The position numbers and the translations under genes were made by a program. Source: Caprimulgus europaeus (Eukaryota > Chordata > Aves > Caprimulgiformes > Caprimulgidae). Taken from it: a DNA stretch of 64,000 nt. Shown piece after piece: positions 24,521 through 38,585 of the stretch; position 1 is the stretch's first letter, and each line of letters begins with the position of its first letter. The stretch covers positions 41,607,295 through 41,671,294 of the forward strand of contig OU015524.1 in NCBI GenBank assembly GCA_907165065.1, given 5' to 3'. The notes under the pieces were generated by a model that saw only the letters and a program-made list of their open reading frames with translations, searched no databases and was not told the DNA's origin.

Positions 24521-25072
24521 TCATAGAATCATAGAATGGTTTGGGCTGGATGGACCTTAAAGACCATCTAGCTCCAAGCCCCTGCCATGAGCAGGGACAC
24601 CTTCCACTAGACCAGGTTCCTTCAAAGCCTCATCCAACCTGGCCCTGAACTCTTCCAGGGAGGGGGCATCCACAACTTCCTTGGGCAACCTGTTCCAGTG
24701 TCTCACCACCACCCTCACAGTGAAGAATTTCTTTCTAATATCTAATCTAAACCTACCCTCTTTTGGCTTAAACCATTTCCCCTTAACCTGTCATTAACTG
24801 CCCTTGTGAAAAGTCCTTCCCCAGCCTTCCTGCAGGCCCCTTCAGGTACTGGAAGGTCGCTATAAGATCTCCCCGGAGCCGTCTCTTCTCCAGGCTGAAC
24901 AGGCCCAACTCAGCCTGTCCTTGTAGGAGAGGTGCTCCAGCCCTCGGATTATTCTCGTGGCCTTCTCTGGACTCGTTCTAACTGATCCGTGTCTCTCTTG
25001 TGCTGGGGCTCCAGAACTGGATGCAGTACTCCATGTAGGGCCTTATGAGAGTGGAGAAGGGGGGGGAGAATC
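24521..25072 (-). mobile_element. CR1 LINE 3' fragment
   Basis: This minus-strand CR1 copy begins at its 3' tail, seen on the plus strand as TCATAGAATCATAGAATGG at 24521-24539, the reverse complement of the ATTCTATG repeat. It runs through the 3' UTR and the C-terminal end of ORF2 before truncating at about 25072 in a G-rich stretch. It is very similar to the copy at 1-679 and adds the 3' end missing there. Several small deletions break the frame. About 0.55 kb of the usual roughly 4.5-kb element is present. Confidence 0.95.
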
Positions 25073-28000
25073 TACATCTTAGATTTTCAACAAGGATTTA
25101 ATTAGTAGAGACAGTGGAGGGTAAAGAGACAGAAAGACAAATGTGGATTTTGTTCCCAAGACCCCCAGCATGCACCCCACCTCCCCTGCCTTGCCTTGCC
25201 TTTCCATCACATCATGTCATGTCACGTTCCTTCCCCTGCACCGAGTCCCTCAGCCGGTAACACAGAGCCTTTATCATTATTCCTGCCTGAAACTGGTGCT
25301 TATGTTCTTTGTGAAGTGTTTTATGTCAATGGCTGAGAAATGCTTTGCAAGATATAGCCATTATTGTTATTATACTTGGCAATCACTACGTTTTCAGTTC
25401 AGTGGCTGCACAGATAAAATGTTTTAGGGTAACCAGAATGCTTTATTAGTTCCACAATGAAGAGTTACATTGTCTTTTTTACAGTTTAAAATTTCTTTAA
25501 TCTTTATAACAACTTAATGTATTTTTTACCATACCCTTGTGAAGACTCATGATCTTTTATCTCACTGCCATTTTTAGCATTGTCTTAAAATGGAAATTGT
25601 AATACATATTTATTTACAAAAAAAAATAAATTAAAAGAAACCATAATCCAAGTGACAAACTCATTAAAAAATTGAATTAATTTGTTAGATATAGTTTTTC
25701 ACCACAAAAATAGCTAGTAAAAAGTAAAATATTTCAGATTTATTTTGTCAAAATAACCTGAATTCTTACTGTGCTAAAAATTTAGCACAATATTGTGTCG
25801 AGAAATCTGGGTAATTTGTTAAGAGTCTTTTAAATTAATCAGAAATACTGTGTTTTGGGTGACTTCTTTGGAGTGAACAAACTGTATGTTGTTGACTCCA
25901 AAAAGCTATTTTCCTACTTTTTGACACCCAAGTCATCTGAAGACTCACTTATTCATACAATTGTGTTCCAGCAGGGATATTTCCAAATGGAGTGTTTTGG
26001 AAAAGAGTCACTTCTGATAATTATACTGTAAATTGCATTTAAAAAAAATATATTCATATAGATAATGGTAGGATATCTATAAAATGCCACACTGAGAAGG
26101 CATGTACTGAGGCTAAAAGAAGAGTAGAAAACCCTGGACTTGCTGCCTGGCTGACCTGTACATTTCAAACAGTGCAGTAACACCCTTAAAAAACTCTTCT
26201 TGTGACAAAAGTATCTCTCTTGAATTATTAGAAAAACCTGTTTGAGCTTCACAGAGTAGGATCAGAAAGCAGATTTTTACTTTTACACTTACAGTTGTCA
26301 TGAAATAGTGTCAAGCTAAGAAGCAATAATGTACCAGAAGGTGAAAAAGCTTTGAGTGTGCCCCACACACCTGTAGGCAAGGCTGTGTGAGGTGGAAGAG
26401 GGCTGACTTGGTACAGGCAAGTGCAGGCAGAACAGAAAGCAGCCAGCCAGGGAAAGCCCCTGTTTTTGAAGTGCAATATGTGACCCTAAAGGCTAGAGCA
26501 ACAGGGAGTGTCAACATGCCACCTGAGTGCTAACCAGGAATTTCAGGTTCCCTCACCCCCATGTCTTTTCAAGCCACAAAAGCAGGATAATCATGATCTG
26601 TCATTTCCTCTTGTTATCTGTACAAGAGGCCTATTGCCATTAAAATCTAATTTGATGTTGTCAGAGTTTTGCTTCTGAAATGTGCAGGTGCTTTATTTAT
26701 TTCTTAACTAAACATGATAATATTAGTATGCAGGTCTTCAAAATGTGCAAAACAGCACTGCTTTAAATTTTCAAGAGTGTTCCCCCCCACACCCCCCAAA
26801 AATAATGCAATGAAATTATACCCGCCTAAGACAAACTTGCTAAATCTCATTTTTCTTTAGGAGCCTTTTCTTGCTCATAAATATGAGTATTAGCACACAG
26901 GAATCATTGCTAGTTCTCTTTCATTGTCATTTGTGCTCATCAAAAGCCAATCTTATGACTTTTCTGTCTCTTTGCTGGACTATGACCATGGAAGTAGAAA
27001 AAAGGCAAGGTAATTTAATTTCTCATCACTTCTGTGACACTACTGTCAGCAAAGTTACGGCTTTGTGAACAGAAACCTCCCTTTGAAGTCTCATGCTTGA
27101 TGAGATTGACCTTACTCTGTGTGTTTTCCTGTTCCCGTTCACCTCTGCCTATGGAGTGAGGGCAGGCAGGACTGCGTGGACCTGTCAAAGCCAAAGGGGA
27201 GGTGTACCCATGGGCACAAAGGGCTGGGCTTTCACCCTGTGAAAGGCAAATAGAGGAGGCTGGTAAGAGGCAATGTGCCAAAGCACCGAGCAAATTTTGA
27301 GGGACTCAGGTTCAAGGTCTGCCCTTGGCTTGCTGGGTGAACTGCTTCCCCTTCTGCCTTCTGCTAACAGCAAATAGAGCTACTGCAGCCTGCTAACACT
27401 GCCAAAGAGATTTCAAACAAAAGGTTTAGATTGTTTGGCAAATTTGCCTCAGAGATTAAATCAAAGTTATTAAATGTTTTTATTTTTAATTTTTATGAAG
27501 AAGCATACAGATATCAATACACTGGAGAACAGTCAGTTAGCCCAGTGCAAATGCCTGGGCAGAGTGAAAGAGAGGAGGAATTTTGGTGTAGATCTTCATT
27601 TTAATTAAAGGATCAGACCAGTCAAATATTCCAGCATTGTTTAGTTTCATTTTGATCCTCTTGGACTGAAGAAAAATGTTTTCAACTGATTCTTAATAAC
27701 TGTAGAACTAACCCTGTTAAGTGCTTGTGGATCTGCATAGGAAACCCATCACGTGAGACCTTACACTGTGACTGTATCAGAGTTTATGAGGTGATTTCAT
27801 AAAGAGTCTTCCAACACAGTGAAGATGGACAGAGTTTGTCATCCACTGAAAGTAGTCCCACACAACAAGATGTCTTTTGTGCTGTAGCCCCACAGCAGCT
27901 GTGATTTTCAGTGAGGGAAACTTGTCACATCTGGAGAAACCTCACTCCATTCAACACCCCCTCTATCTACCACCCAGCATCAGTGGCTGTACTGAATGGT

Positions 28001-29880
28001 AGGTTAGAACAAGCTCTGTTACAAGCATGTCAATTTTTGGATAACTAGCTAACTACCTCTTCTATCATGCAGTCCTAACACATTTAATACAGTTGTCATA
28101 AAACTTTTCAGCACTCATTATTTCTCTAAAATCTAAATTCATGGAATTATGTTGTTTCCAGAAAATGTCAGCTTTTGGTTTTATTTGCCATGAGTAATTT
28201 GTTACTCATGGTTTCTGAGACAACCTTTAAAATCTGTGGTGAGCTCATTGCTCAGGCTGGAAGGGCAGGAGATAAAAAGAGAATCCACAGCAGTTTGGGC
28301 ACATGTCCCCAGGAGGATACTGCTTCTCTGCTTAGCTAGACCAGATGACAAGGGGGACATGATCACATAGGCAGGGTGAGAGCCATCACCTACCGACTGC
28401 CCTCTGGGAGGGGATGAGACTCTGCAGTCCACATTTCAGGGCAGCCCACCAACTTTTTCCCAGTTTTCAAAGGTAACAAAAAGGTGAATTGCACCAATAA
28501 CAGATACTTACACTGTTTTCCCCTTAATTTTGCTGTATGTTTAAATAAGAGAGCAAGGCAGTTAATAACTGTCACAGCCGTAGGTGGTGAATGGAGGTAT
28601 GTGCACTCACACCTCCAAGAACTTTCTGAATGATGTGCAGTGACACGATTATCAATCTCTAACCACGTAGGTGTCTTTTATTACATTAAAATGAACATAG
28701 CAAAATTTGATAAACCAGCCAGGAGCCTTGAGGTTAACACACATCCTGGAGATCTTGTACTTTTGAAAATTAGAATTTATTTTCAAACTTGATTGGGAAA
28801 AACCTCAAGGGTTTGTTAACAAATGATTTGATTTATGGAAGTAACTGTCTTATTGCTTCAACACCATAGAGATTTATCCTGACCATATTTCAGACATCTC
28901 TGATTTGTTGTATTGCTGTGTTGACAACATAGGTTTTCATATTTTTTTTATCTTCTTACGACTATTCATTTTTGTTGTTGCTGAAGGTTCTTCTTGGTAT
29001 TTGTGGCTGGAGGCACTTCTAGCTTCAGTTATTTTCCTTTTTCTGTGTTTGGATTGGTTTTGGTGGTAAGGGCTATACTTTTTCTTGAGTGAAAATATTT
29101 TCCAGAGAGGCAAAAATCATCAGGAAAATGCCAAGAAAATGCTAAAACCTTAAAGAAAAATTTTAAAAAAAGTTACTCACAGCCCCCTCCCCTCAGCTCT
29201 GACTTTTCAACTCTCCAGAATAATGAACAGATACTCCTCACTCTGATGTACCTCTAGGGCTTCAAACCAGTGATGAATTGCACACCTGCTACGTTTCAAA
29301 GGAGGCACCTAAAGGGAAGGGTTGAATCTTTTCCCTACTGGCTCAGCACAGCATCCAGAGTGGTGTGGTTCCTGGCCATGCTCTACCCTCCCCAGCTGCC
29401 TCTGGACCTGCCCTGCGCTAGCCCACCATGTCCATTTGGCATGAAAGGAGCCTAAGCACCACACACATGGCACCACTAGAGTGTTAAAAATAGCCTAAAC
29501 AGAGCCTAAATTTGTAGGCAGAGTGCTCCCTTACTTGCATCTTTCCCCCCACACAGTGTGTGTAAGCATGCTGCAAGAGCGCATGCTATTTGGAAGATTT
29601 ATTTGCAATAAGAGAAAGTTAGAAACCAGTGACACAATTGTAAAGTGTGGGAATTTAAAAAAAAAAAACAAAAAAACAAATCCAGGCAGTGCGAAACAAA
29701 AAGCTCAGCATGCTATTTATTCAGTGCTGGCAACTCATACCTGCTTTATTGGTTTAAAGCACAACAGTCGGTCACAGGGTATTGTTTCAGCAGCTGGGCC
29801 ATGTGTTGAAGTGAAACTCTGAGGCCAAGGGAAGTGTAGCAACATTACAGGAGAACTAAGAAGTAGATTATGAGGAAAGG

Positions 29881-30360
29881 ATAAGGAGTTGGCTTCTATG
29901 AAGGAAATTTTGAAAGAGGCGCACAAGGGATTAGCCAAAGGAAATTCAGAGTGTATTAACCTGGGTCCTCAGATGATTGTATCAAAAAAGGAGAATGAGA
30001 AAAAAAGAGAATTTAGCCTTGGAAAAGAAGGAACAAGAGTATTGAAATGCAACACAAGGTCATAGGCAGCAAAAGGACATTTAAAGCAAAAGGTGGATTA
30101 TTTGAAACACATGATTTAAAACTAATAATGGATTTAAGAATAAACAAACATAATCTGGGATTGTCACAAATGAAATGAGAGTACAGGATGGAGCTGGCAG
30201 AGTGATTTTATTAGCAAAGAAAGATGGGTTAAATTGCAAGAATTAAAAGGAAGGAGGAAAATCTAATCAGTGTGAAAGGAACCGATATGAAACTCTGAGT
30301 GCTCAGGTGCCTTTGAAGGAAAAATTAAAAATTTAAAGAGAAGAGAGAATTTACAAAGCA
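29881..30360 (+). other. Purine-skewed stretch
   Basis: By hand count only 157 of these 480 bases are pyrimidines, so the plus strand is about 67% purine without being a simple repeat. There is no long open frame. Such asymmetry is typical of reverse-transcribed A-rich elements, old coding sequence or polypurine tracts, but I cannot assign a family. Confidence 0.6.
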
Positions 30361-31716
30361 CAGAGCTGTAGTATGAATACTTGTCATCAATATCTTGTTT
30401 CATGTTGGGTTTAGCTGCTTCCTTCTCTACTTAACATGTATGCCATCTCAGGATCCTTAACCTAAGAAAAGCAAAAAGAGAGGGAGAGTAGAAGATGTGG
30501 GGGCACAGTTCTACATGGGAGGATGCAGAGGAGATTGGGGTTCCCCACTTGCACATGCTGTGTCAGTAACCCCCTGGGAATGTGTGTCCCACCTGGCTGT
30601 CACAGGGCTCAGGGCAGGGATGGGTGAGGGCATCCGTGCTGCTCTGTGAGCTAATCTGCAGCAGCAAAAGAGACAAGGGAGATAGGGAAGACCCACAAAC
30701 ATCTGGAAGGAGACACCACAGCCAAGGAAACCTTGGTGTACCAGGATGTGGACATATGTGGATATTCAAAGGACAAATGTCTGCCTATTAATTGTTTTCC
30801 AAAGGCATAACATTGAGATTCAAAGCCCTCTTTCCTGCACATAACAAGTGGTGTGGGCTGTGGAAGATCCAGCAATGGAAAGGCCTTTTAATGCAGGCTA
30901 CCACAATTATCTTTTTTTTTTTTTTAAATCCTTCAGTGTGTTGTGCTTTATTGGCCTAAGAATGCAAAGCAAATTTAATACTTTCTATCCAAACGTAAAA
31001 AAAAAAAAAAAAGGCTCTAACAATTCTTGCAGCTATTTGTATAACCTTTTCAGAAATGCTTTGTTTTCTTTCTCTTTGCCATTTGTTTACTTTGAGGTTT
31101 GTAGGTTTTGTTATCAGTAGTAACTTTGAAATGTAACAAGAAAGTAATTTTTAAGAAGCAAACATGAAGTGTTTTACACTTTTGAAGAATAAATTGTTAA
31201 AGCAAACTTTTATTTGAACAACATGAAGGACTAGCTCTTGTTAACAAAAGGTCAGTTTGGTCTATAGTGGCTTGGATGAAGATTTAAGTGTCACAGTACC
31301 AGCGCTTGTGTCTGCTGCTAACCCAGCTTTCACATTTTTGGTCTTGTGCTGTTGTTTTGCAGTAGGGATAGAAGTATTTGTGTATAAGAAAGAGACTGTG
31401 GCTAATACTGTGGGCTAAATCCCAGGGAGGGCTAATTAGCCTGACTGTAGCAGTTAGGCAGCTAGAGGAAGTTCAAGAACTTTTAAAAAGTAAATATATT
31501 TTGTTTCCCAACACCTTAGCATGTCAGAGGTAGGTCTAACTGATGCTAAGGTGACAGCTGCCCATTTTAGGAAAGAAATATGCAAGGGACAAGCTTGTTT
31601 CACATCACCTGGGTTGGTCTTGATATCTGAAGAGCCTCATGTTCATGTGTAATCAAACATGAGAAATGAGAAAATGTAAATTTGGGACAAAATATTGTTA
31701 AACTGAAAATAAACTT

Positions 31717-31721
<5 letters not shown>

Positions 31722-31756
<35 letters not shown>
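31722..31756. repeat. T35 homopolymer
   Basis: An uninterrupted run of 35 T. No retroelement sequence abuts it on either side that would identify it as a reverse-complemented poly(A) tail. Confidence 0.95.
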
Positions 31757-34334
31757 CCCCTAGCTAACATTTAGAATATATTTAATAGCTCAAAATATAG
31801 TTTTCATTTTATGATTGTAATTTCTGGGTCAATTCAATAACATCCAATACTTTGAAAATTCAATTCATAAATAAATAAATTGCTCTGCAGAACCTATCTG
31901 CCATGCTGCTCAAGAAACAACTGTCCAGCTTATGATGATATATGAAACAATATGAAAAAGAAATCAAAACCAAAGAGATTAAACAGAAGAAAAGGCAAAC
32001 AAAGGGACCTGCTTACTAAAGCCTGGACTTTTCCTTCTGGGTGAAATTCCAATATTTTGAAACTTCAGTCTTCAGTGGGAATGAAGACTGACAATATTTA
32101 CATTTTTCACTAAAAGGGAATTTATTAAAAGAGTTTCTTTGGAAAAAGAGAACCAAATCTTTCTGAAACAACATAAAGTTTTCTCCCAAGCAGCCGTGCT
32201 GCAGGATCCACCAGCTATTTGTGGTTCATCTTCCTAGAGCTCACAGCCTCCCAGCCCCAGTTCTGGGAAGAAGTTGGGGCCCTGTTGGTCAGGAGGGTCT
32301 CCAAGCTCCGCACTCCCTTCTCCAAGGACTGTGCATCCCATGCCTCCCCCACAAGTCCCGAGTGCCTTTGCACCTCTGATGGGGACATCCTTCCACCACA
32401 AACAGCATAGGCAGCTTGGCAAATTATCCATACATGGGACAGACTTAGGGAGCGCTAGATGGTTACAGCAACCATACAAAATATTTTTATACACTAATGC
32501 ATGAGCATTTTTCTTTGGTGCCTACTTATTGTTGCAAAAACACAGTCTTATTAGTACTAGGATTGCTATTATTTTGCAATAATTAGAGTAATATTTTCAG
32601 TAATTCTGTTGTATCTATTACAACCAACTTCTCTCCTCATCAGACTGAAGACAGATTGCATGACCCACCAGTGGCAACTCAGACTTCAGTGTCCAATCAA
32701 CTCCACTTGTGAGAATTGTCGACTATAATGTGGAAACTTTGGTTATTCTTACACAGCAAAGTGTTATTCTCTTTCCCAGGAGGGCCATCAATTTACTTTT
32801 TAAAATACACCCTCAAAGTACCATTCCAGCATGTAAGACTGATTCTGAAATATAAATAGGTTGCTCATGTAAAATTTCATTTTTCTGATAAAGTGGAACG
32901 CATACATATTTTTGCTCTGCTGGTGCATTTATAATAGGACAGAGAACTTCCATTACAAAGTTTTAAAGTGCAATTATTCAACAAAAAATTGTTAGTTATG
33001 CCATCCTCCTTTCAAACTAGTCATCTGTGACCATAGTAAGTTTAACATTCTCTGAAAGTATATAAAAATAGAATGATAGCTTCAGTTAATAGTTGAGCAG
33101 TACAGTTTGGTGTGAAGTTTAGTATTTTTCTCTCCTCATTTCCTACCAATTCATCGCACAAAACATAAAGTATCTGATTACATGGATTACGCACTGCTGC
33201 TTTTTCATTTAATGCTTTTCTTAAAAAAAATATTAACATAGTTAATATTTTTCTGATTGTACTTTATGATTGCACAGTCTTTTTAATATTTTGTTAATCA
33301 GTAGTTGAATAATAAATTATACTTTTCATATCGTATTTTCATAGCATTTGTTGTCACATGCCTTCTTTTTTTCAGGTTTTCATTTGGGGCCATGCTTGAT
33401 GAAATATAAAACTTGCCATTTGAACATCAAAATCGTTATTTGTAATGTAAAAGCAAGTCATACTCTTTTCAGGACAGACTCTAATCACAATAGTTCAACT
33501 GCACTGGTGTGCAAAATTTGGGATGTCAGCCCAATTATATTATCATCCTGTGATAAATAGTGTTAAATTGCTAAGAGGATACTGGGGGTTAAAGCTATGT
33601 GTATTGGTCAACATGGTAGAAGAGGGTCTGACTATATAAAAAACTGAACAGAACACACAGTAAGACAGAGGAGCAAGCCCTGAGGGTGACAGTCTTGCAA
33701 AACAGTCCCTGAGCGAGCCAGGCTGATAGGCTGGGGACTGCAGACTGGATGCCACCCAGCACAGGCAAGGTCCAGAAAAGGAGGGAGCTCGGCACCCTTC
33801 CTCCTGCTGCGGGTTTCAGGAGTGGTTACAAGGAAGCAGCTCTGGCTTTCTAGTCATCTGTTTGTGGCCCAGGGGCAGGCAAATACAAAACTCAATTGAA
33901 CTCCCAGTTTGGCCTGGATTTTTGTTGCCGTTTGAAATTGCCCCTGAGCCATTCTCTGCTTGGGAAATGGTTCTCATATTGTTTTTCTGGACTGAGTTCA
34001 ACAAAGAGTTTTTCCCAAAACCATGATCTTTTTGGCCATGTTGATGTGAAACAGCTCTGTCAGATGCAAAATGTAGGAGACTAGCTCTTGTCCCTGTTTG
34101 CTTTTCTCCCTAAATATGGACACAATATAACTGCTTTGGCAGAACTGTTGCAGCTGGCATTTGAGTGGTTTTGAATCCCATCCACAGGTTACCCCTCAGA
34201 CTGTTTGCTCTTTGAGACTGGCTATGTATGTGAGGAAGCATGCAGACTTCTCCTTTAGCTTTCCCTGAGCTTAGTCTCCCAGGAATGACTTTCTGTGAAA
34301 CTATGAAGATCAGGATAAGAAACAGTATTATGAT

Positions 34335-34363
34335 GGGGGGGGGGGGGGGGGGAATAAAAAAAA
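34335..34363. repeat. G18 homopolymer followed by an A-rich run
   Basis: Eighteen consecutive G (34335-34352) are followed immediately by AATAAA and an A run. A long pure G run is rare in AT-rich DNA. It can form a quadruplex, and its length is prone to sequencing error. Confidence 0.9.
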
Positions 34364-35040
34364 AAATCAATGCTGCATTTGTAATGAGTGTGACAAATCT
34401 CATCTAAAATTTGAGATTAATACACAGATTAATACATGGTATAGTTTTAAGACCTGACCCAAAGCACCAGTAAATTTTTGTAAGTGTTTAAAAAAGTTTC
34501 TGAGAAGTATTTGACCTGTTTTTCATGGTTCTGCATCAGATCCTTTTATCACAATCAGTGTTTCTACTTTTGTATTCTTTTTCAGTCTTTAATCTTGCAG
34601 TTTCATGAAACCAAATTTTCACAGAATGCAAACAAATCATCTAAATTAATATTCTAATTTAAAAATATGCTTTATGGTAAAGAATGTGAAGGAATTCTCT
34701 CTTAGGTCTTGCATTGTAGAGCAAGAGTGATGCTTCCTGTATACTGTATTTTCGTTCTTCTGCTCCAAGCAGGAGTTCTGTTCAAGTATTATCATTAATT
34801 TGAAATAAGTGATTGAACTGGGAGGGTATATCTAAAGTACATAGATATTCCCAGTCATGCTAACCAGTATAGCTACATTTCAGCTTGGGAGAATTAGACT
34901 GGAGTGAAGTTTTATATATGGTTTCACATAGATTTCTTGTGGATGGCTAAAAGCAGTGGAAGACCTATTTCTTTGTCTACTCCTGGCTCCTTTTGGTTCT
35001 CTCCACTGAGAGGTGCATGTGGTTTAAACATTGTTTTCCC

Positions 35041-35092
35041 AACAATTAAAGCGAAGCAATAGATCCTTCGTAGGATCTATTGCTAACAATTA
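35041..35092. repeat. Perfect 13-bp hairpin between 8-bp direct repeats
   Basis: Arms at 35055-35067 and 35072-35084 are exact reverse complements (AGCAATAGATCCT) separated by the 4-base loop TCGT. The direct repeats AACAATTA lie at 35041-35048 and 35085-35092. The stem is too short for a microRNA precursor. A template-switch mutation is a likely origin. Confidence 0.85.
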
Positions 35093-38000
35093 GTTGGCAG
35101 AAGATAGAAAACCTGTGAAAGATAGAAAGACTGTTCTATGCAGTTCTGTTACCCCTGTTTGTCTCACAAAAATAGCACCCCACAAATCATATACAAAGAG
35201 GTAATGATCAGTCCATAACAAGGGCGTGTATAATCAAACTTCCACTTTCAGCCAGCATACAAGATGGAGAGTTTGGACAGCTTTGTTTGTTTAGTAAGTT
35301 TGCCAGTAAATGTAGCTAGGATAGAATTGTAGCAACCCAAACACAAGGCAAAAAACCCATTAAGATAATTTTCTGGGCATTGTTGTTCCTTCTATTGGAT
35401 AAGCAAATGTCAGATCAACAGGTTTCCAGCTTGTGTAGTCCTTTGGTGAGTGCAAATGTTAGAGAATTGTTCCCACTGTCATTTAATGCTTTTCTTAACT
35501 TTCTGCAGCATATGAAAGTTACATAAAGTGTCCTGCAAAGCTGCAAACCGTACGTCTGTGTGCTTAGATACACGCCTACGCTTCACACACAGGCAGATGT
35601 CCTGTTAGGATTTTTCTAAAGGCAGTTGCAATTGCTTGCCTTGCATTTGTGATGCAAAATATGTCTGACATTTCTTTCCCCAAGCTGCAGTGCCTGGCTT
35701 TGAGACTCCATTACTTTACTGATATGAAAAAAATAAAGTTGACACAAAACAAGACAAATGTGCCACTTACGTCTATGCTGATTGTCATAGAACTTTCCTA
35801 GAAACTCTGCTTCTTCATAAAACCAACCTGGCTGCTTATAGTAACACCCATTTTTAATTAAGGAATTTTCCCAATCAATTGGTAAGAAGACAGCAGGTTA
35901 AAAAATAAACAAGAAAACAAAGCCCATGGTGTCTTTGGAAGGCTGTTTTAAATTGAACTGACTAGTGCACTCAACTTCAGGCAATTTCTCTTGAGTTTGG
36001 TCTCAGATAAACAAGGTTTCAGTTGCATCTTGTATACTGTAGGCAATATTCAGACTTGAAAGGTTTTCAAGGATCGAGATGAATTCTTTACTAATTTAAA
36101 AACTGAAAGGTTCATCCAAAGACTCAGCCAGCAGGAGCTTCTTTACTTTTCTCTGCACATAACTTTACTTTTCTCTGCCTTTCCCCTATGGATGAACAAC
36201 TTTATCCTTTGGAAGTGAAATTTGAAGATTTAATATTCCCTTCTGACAGATTTCCTTTGTATATATATGTATATATAAATACATGCAATTTATTTGCTAA
36301 CAAGGGACAACTCTACTATCTTTTGCCTCGTACCAAATAAGCACTTTGAAGACAAGTATGCTGTGTGGCTTTAGTGAATGAATATCCATACATATGTATC
36401 TTTATATTAAACTCTATGAACTAGTCAGACTTAAACTCAGTCCCACACAGTATTATGTTATTTACATACCTTTCTTCACATCACCTCACTGTGGTATAAA
36501 AACCACAATGAAGTCAGTCTGCTGTCCCTCACCTGCTCTGATGGGTGTTGGAGTTTATACATGAAAATAGACTGCTCCTACACAAAATGTTGTCAATGCA
36601 TACTGCTTTCCCTTTATTTATCTGTTAGTAAGGATGTAAGTAGGTCTTTGAGAACTAGATGAATTCAAGTTAAATTAACTTTAATAGACTCAGTGTCAGA
36701 TTTTGCCCTGGTATCCTGCTCTAAATTAATGAGTCTACATGTGAAAAGAACTTGATGTTTTGAGATCAACAGGAATTTTTAATTACTTTAGAAGGCACTG
36801 GAATAAATCAAAGTTATCAGAATACAGCTAATTTTTCAAATGTTCTGTATTCTGAGGAGTTTCTGAGCCAACATTTAAATCTTCAGAATTCATTCTGAGG
36901 GACACAGAGACTCTGCATGTGAGAGAATTTAACATTAATGGGATTGGAGAAGAAAGCATCCTGCTGTCAGTAATTTAAAATAATCTTTCAGTGTAGCAAA
37001 AGTTTCACGTTATCTGGAGAAAACACAAATTATGTTCCATTATTTAAAATGATAAAATTCCAAAATGTGCTATGGAAATTACAGACCTAAAAAATCTGAT
37101 GATTACACAAAGATACTTGTTGAGTGGATATGTGTTGATGATCATTATAAATTTGGGTGCATTTGGGAAGGACAATTTAACAGGCATGATGTATCAGGGA
37201 ATTAATAAACCAAGTCAAGCCAATTTAAGTACCTGTAGACTAAAATAAATTATTTGGAGAGAAGGAAGGCAAAAACATGTTTAGGAGATACAGTTTCTCA
37301 TATTTGTGAGAAAAAAATCATCAATTTTAGCATATTCACTAAACTCTGATGAAAAGAACTAAAAATGTGAGAAAAAACCTGGATGACAAGTAGAAAGTAA
37401 TACTTTTTAAACCACTGCCTGTGGATAGATATTTACTGCAGTCACTAGGGGAACCCTCAAATTGATCAGATCTCATTATGAAATCCCTAGGAAATGGGCT
37501 TTCAAAGAACTATCAAAGCTCTTCCTTCACTCAAAGTCACTTTCAAGGTTGTTATCTAAGTGCATTATGATGAACTTTTATATACATATGCAACTGCTCT
37601 TAGAAAAATTATTTTGACTTTGAATTCAAGAGCATTTCCTATTGATGTTTCCTACAGAGCATATGCTGGCAAAGCAGAAGCATCAGAAGCAGCTAGTAAG
37701 TAGCTGCAGTATGAAGTACATAAAAAGTATAGGATGTACACTAAATCAGCAAAGGTATAGGGAAGAAGGATATGGGTACGTGGGACTTTACTTATATTCT
37801 GACTGAGATGTCATGTTTTATGACATTCTCAGTCTCTTTTGTGACTAGTCAGCCAGCTCTGCCTCTAAAATCCTCAAAACAGAGTTTAAATCTCTTACTT
37901 AAAATTTTAGATAACTGTGAAAAGTCTTTACTTTTAAATTGTATCTGATTTAAATTTAAAAAATTCAACATTAGAGATAGTAAAATGTTGTTACCTTCTG

Positions 38001-38585
38001 CTTCCGTAGAGATTACATGAAATTTTGCAGATAGCTATGTAAGAACTTTACCCTCTTTCTAAAGTGTGAGCCAGATTTGAATCGGAAGCTGTGTAACTAA
38101 GGTTAGCCCAATCTAATAAAACCTGCTGGAGAGGAAAAGAATATTAGCATTGGCTTGGCACCATATTAATAAAAACACATGGCTTGTGGCCAACACAGAC
38201 CATGGGAAAGCTGTTGAACACAGTAAAGGAAGCCTAGAAAAGTAACCACATGGTGAGGAATCTCATAGGTGGGTGCATGGAAATGCTGCTTTATGTGCAG
38301 ACGATACACAGAGAAGTCTCTTTAATTCTTGACTGGTTTCTTTGGAAGAACTTGAAAACCTTAACAGCGCATCACAATGAACTTCTGGGACAGGAGAGGG
38401 CACACCACATGTGCAGGCAGCTTTCTAAGTGACACAGACCATAACAACCATTCCCAATTGCTATCACACACACATCCAGCCTCGGCAAAAAGCCATTCAA
38501 GAATCCATACATAATTTCTCTATCAGTTAATATTTTTTTTGTGTTACGAAATTAATGTAACATACTGTGGTCCCTGTATTGCTTT

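Noticed and set aside
33042..33239. 65-codon minus-strand frame with balanced composition
   Set aside because: No convincing acceptor, and the frame is bounded by AT-rich runs. Nothing distinguishes it from chance.
35055..35084. MicroRNA precursor hairpin
   Set aside because: The stem is only 13 bp with a 4-base loop, and pairing does not continue outward.
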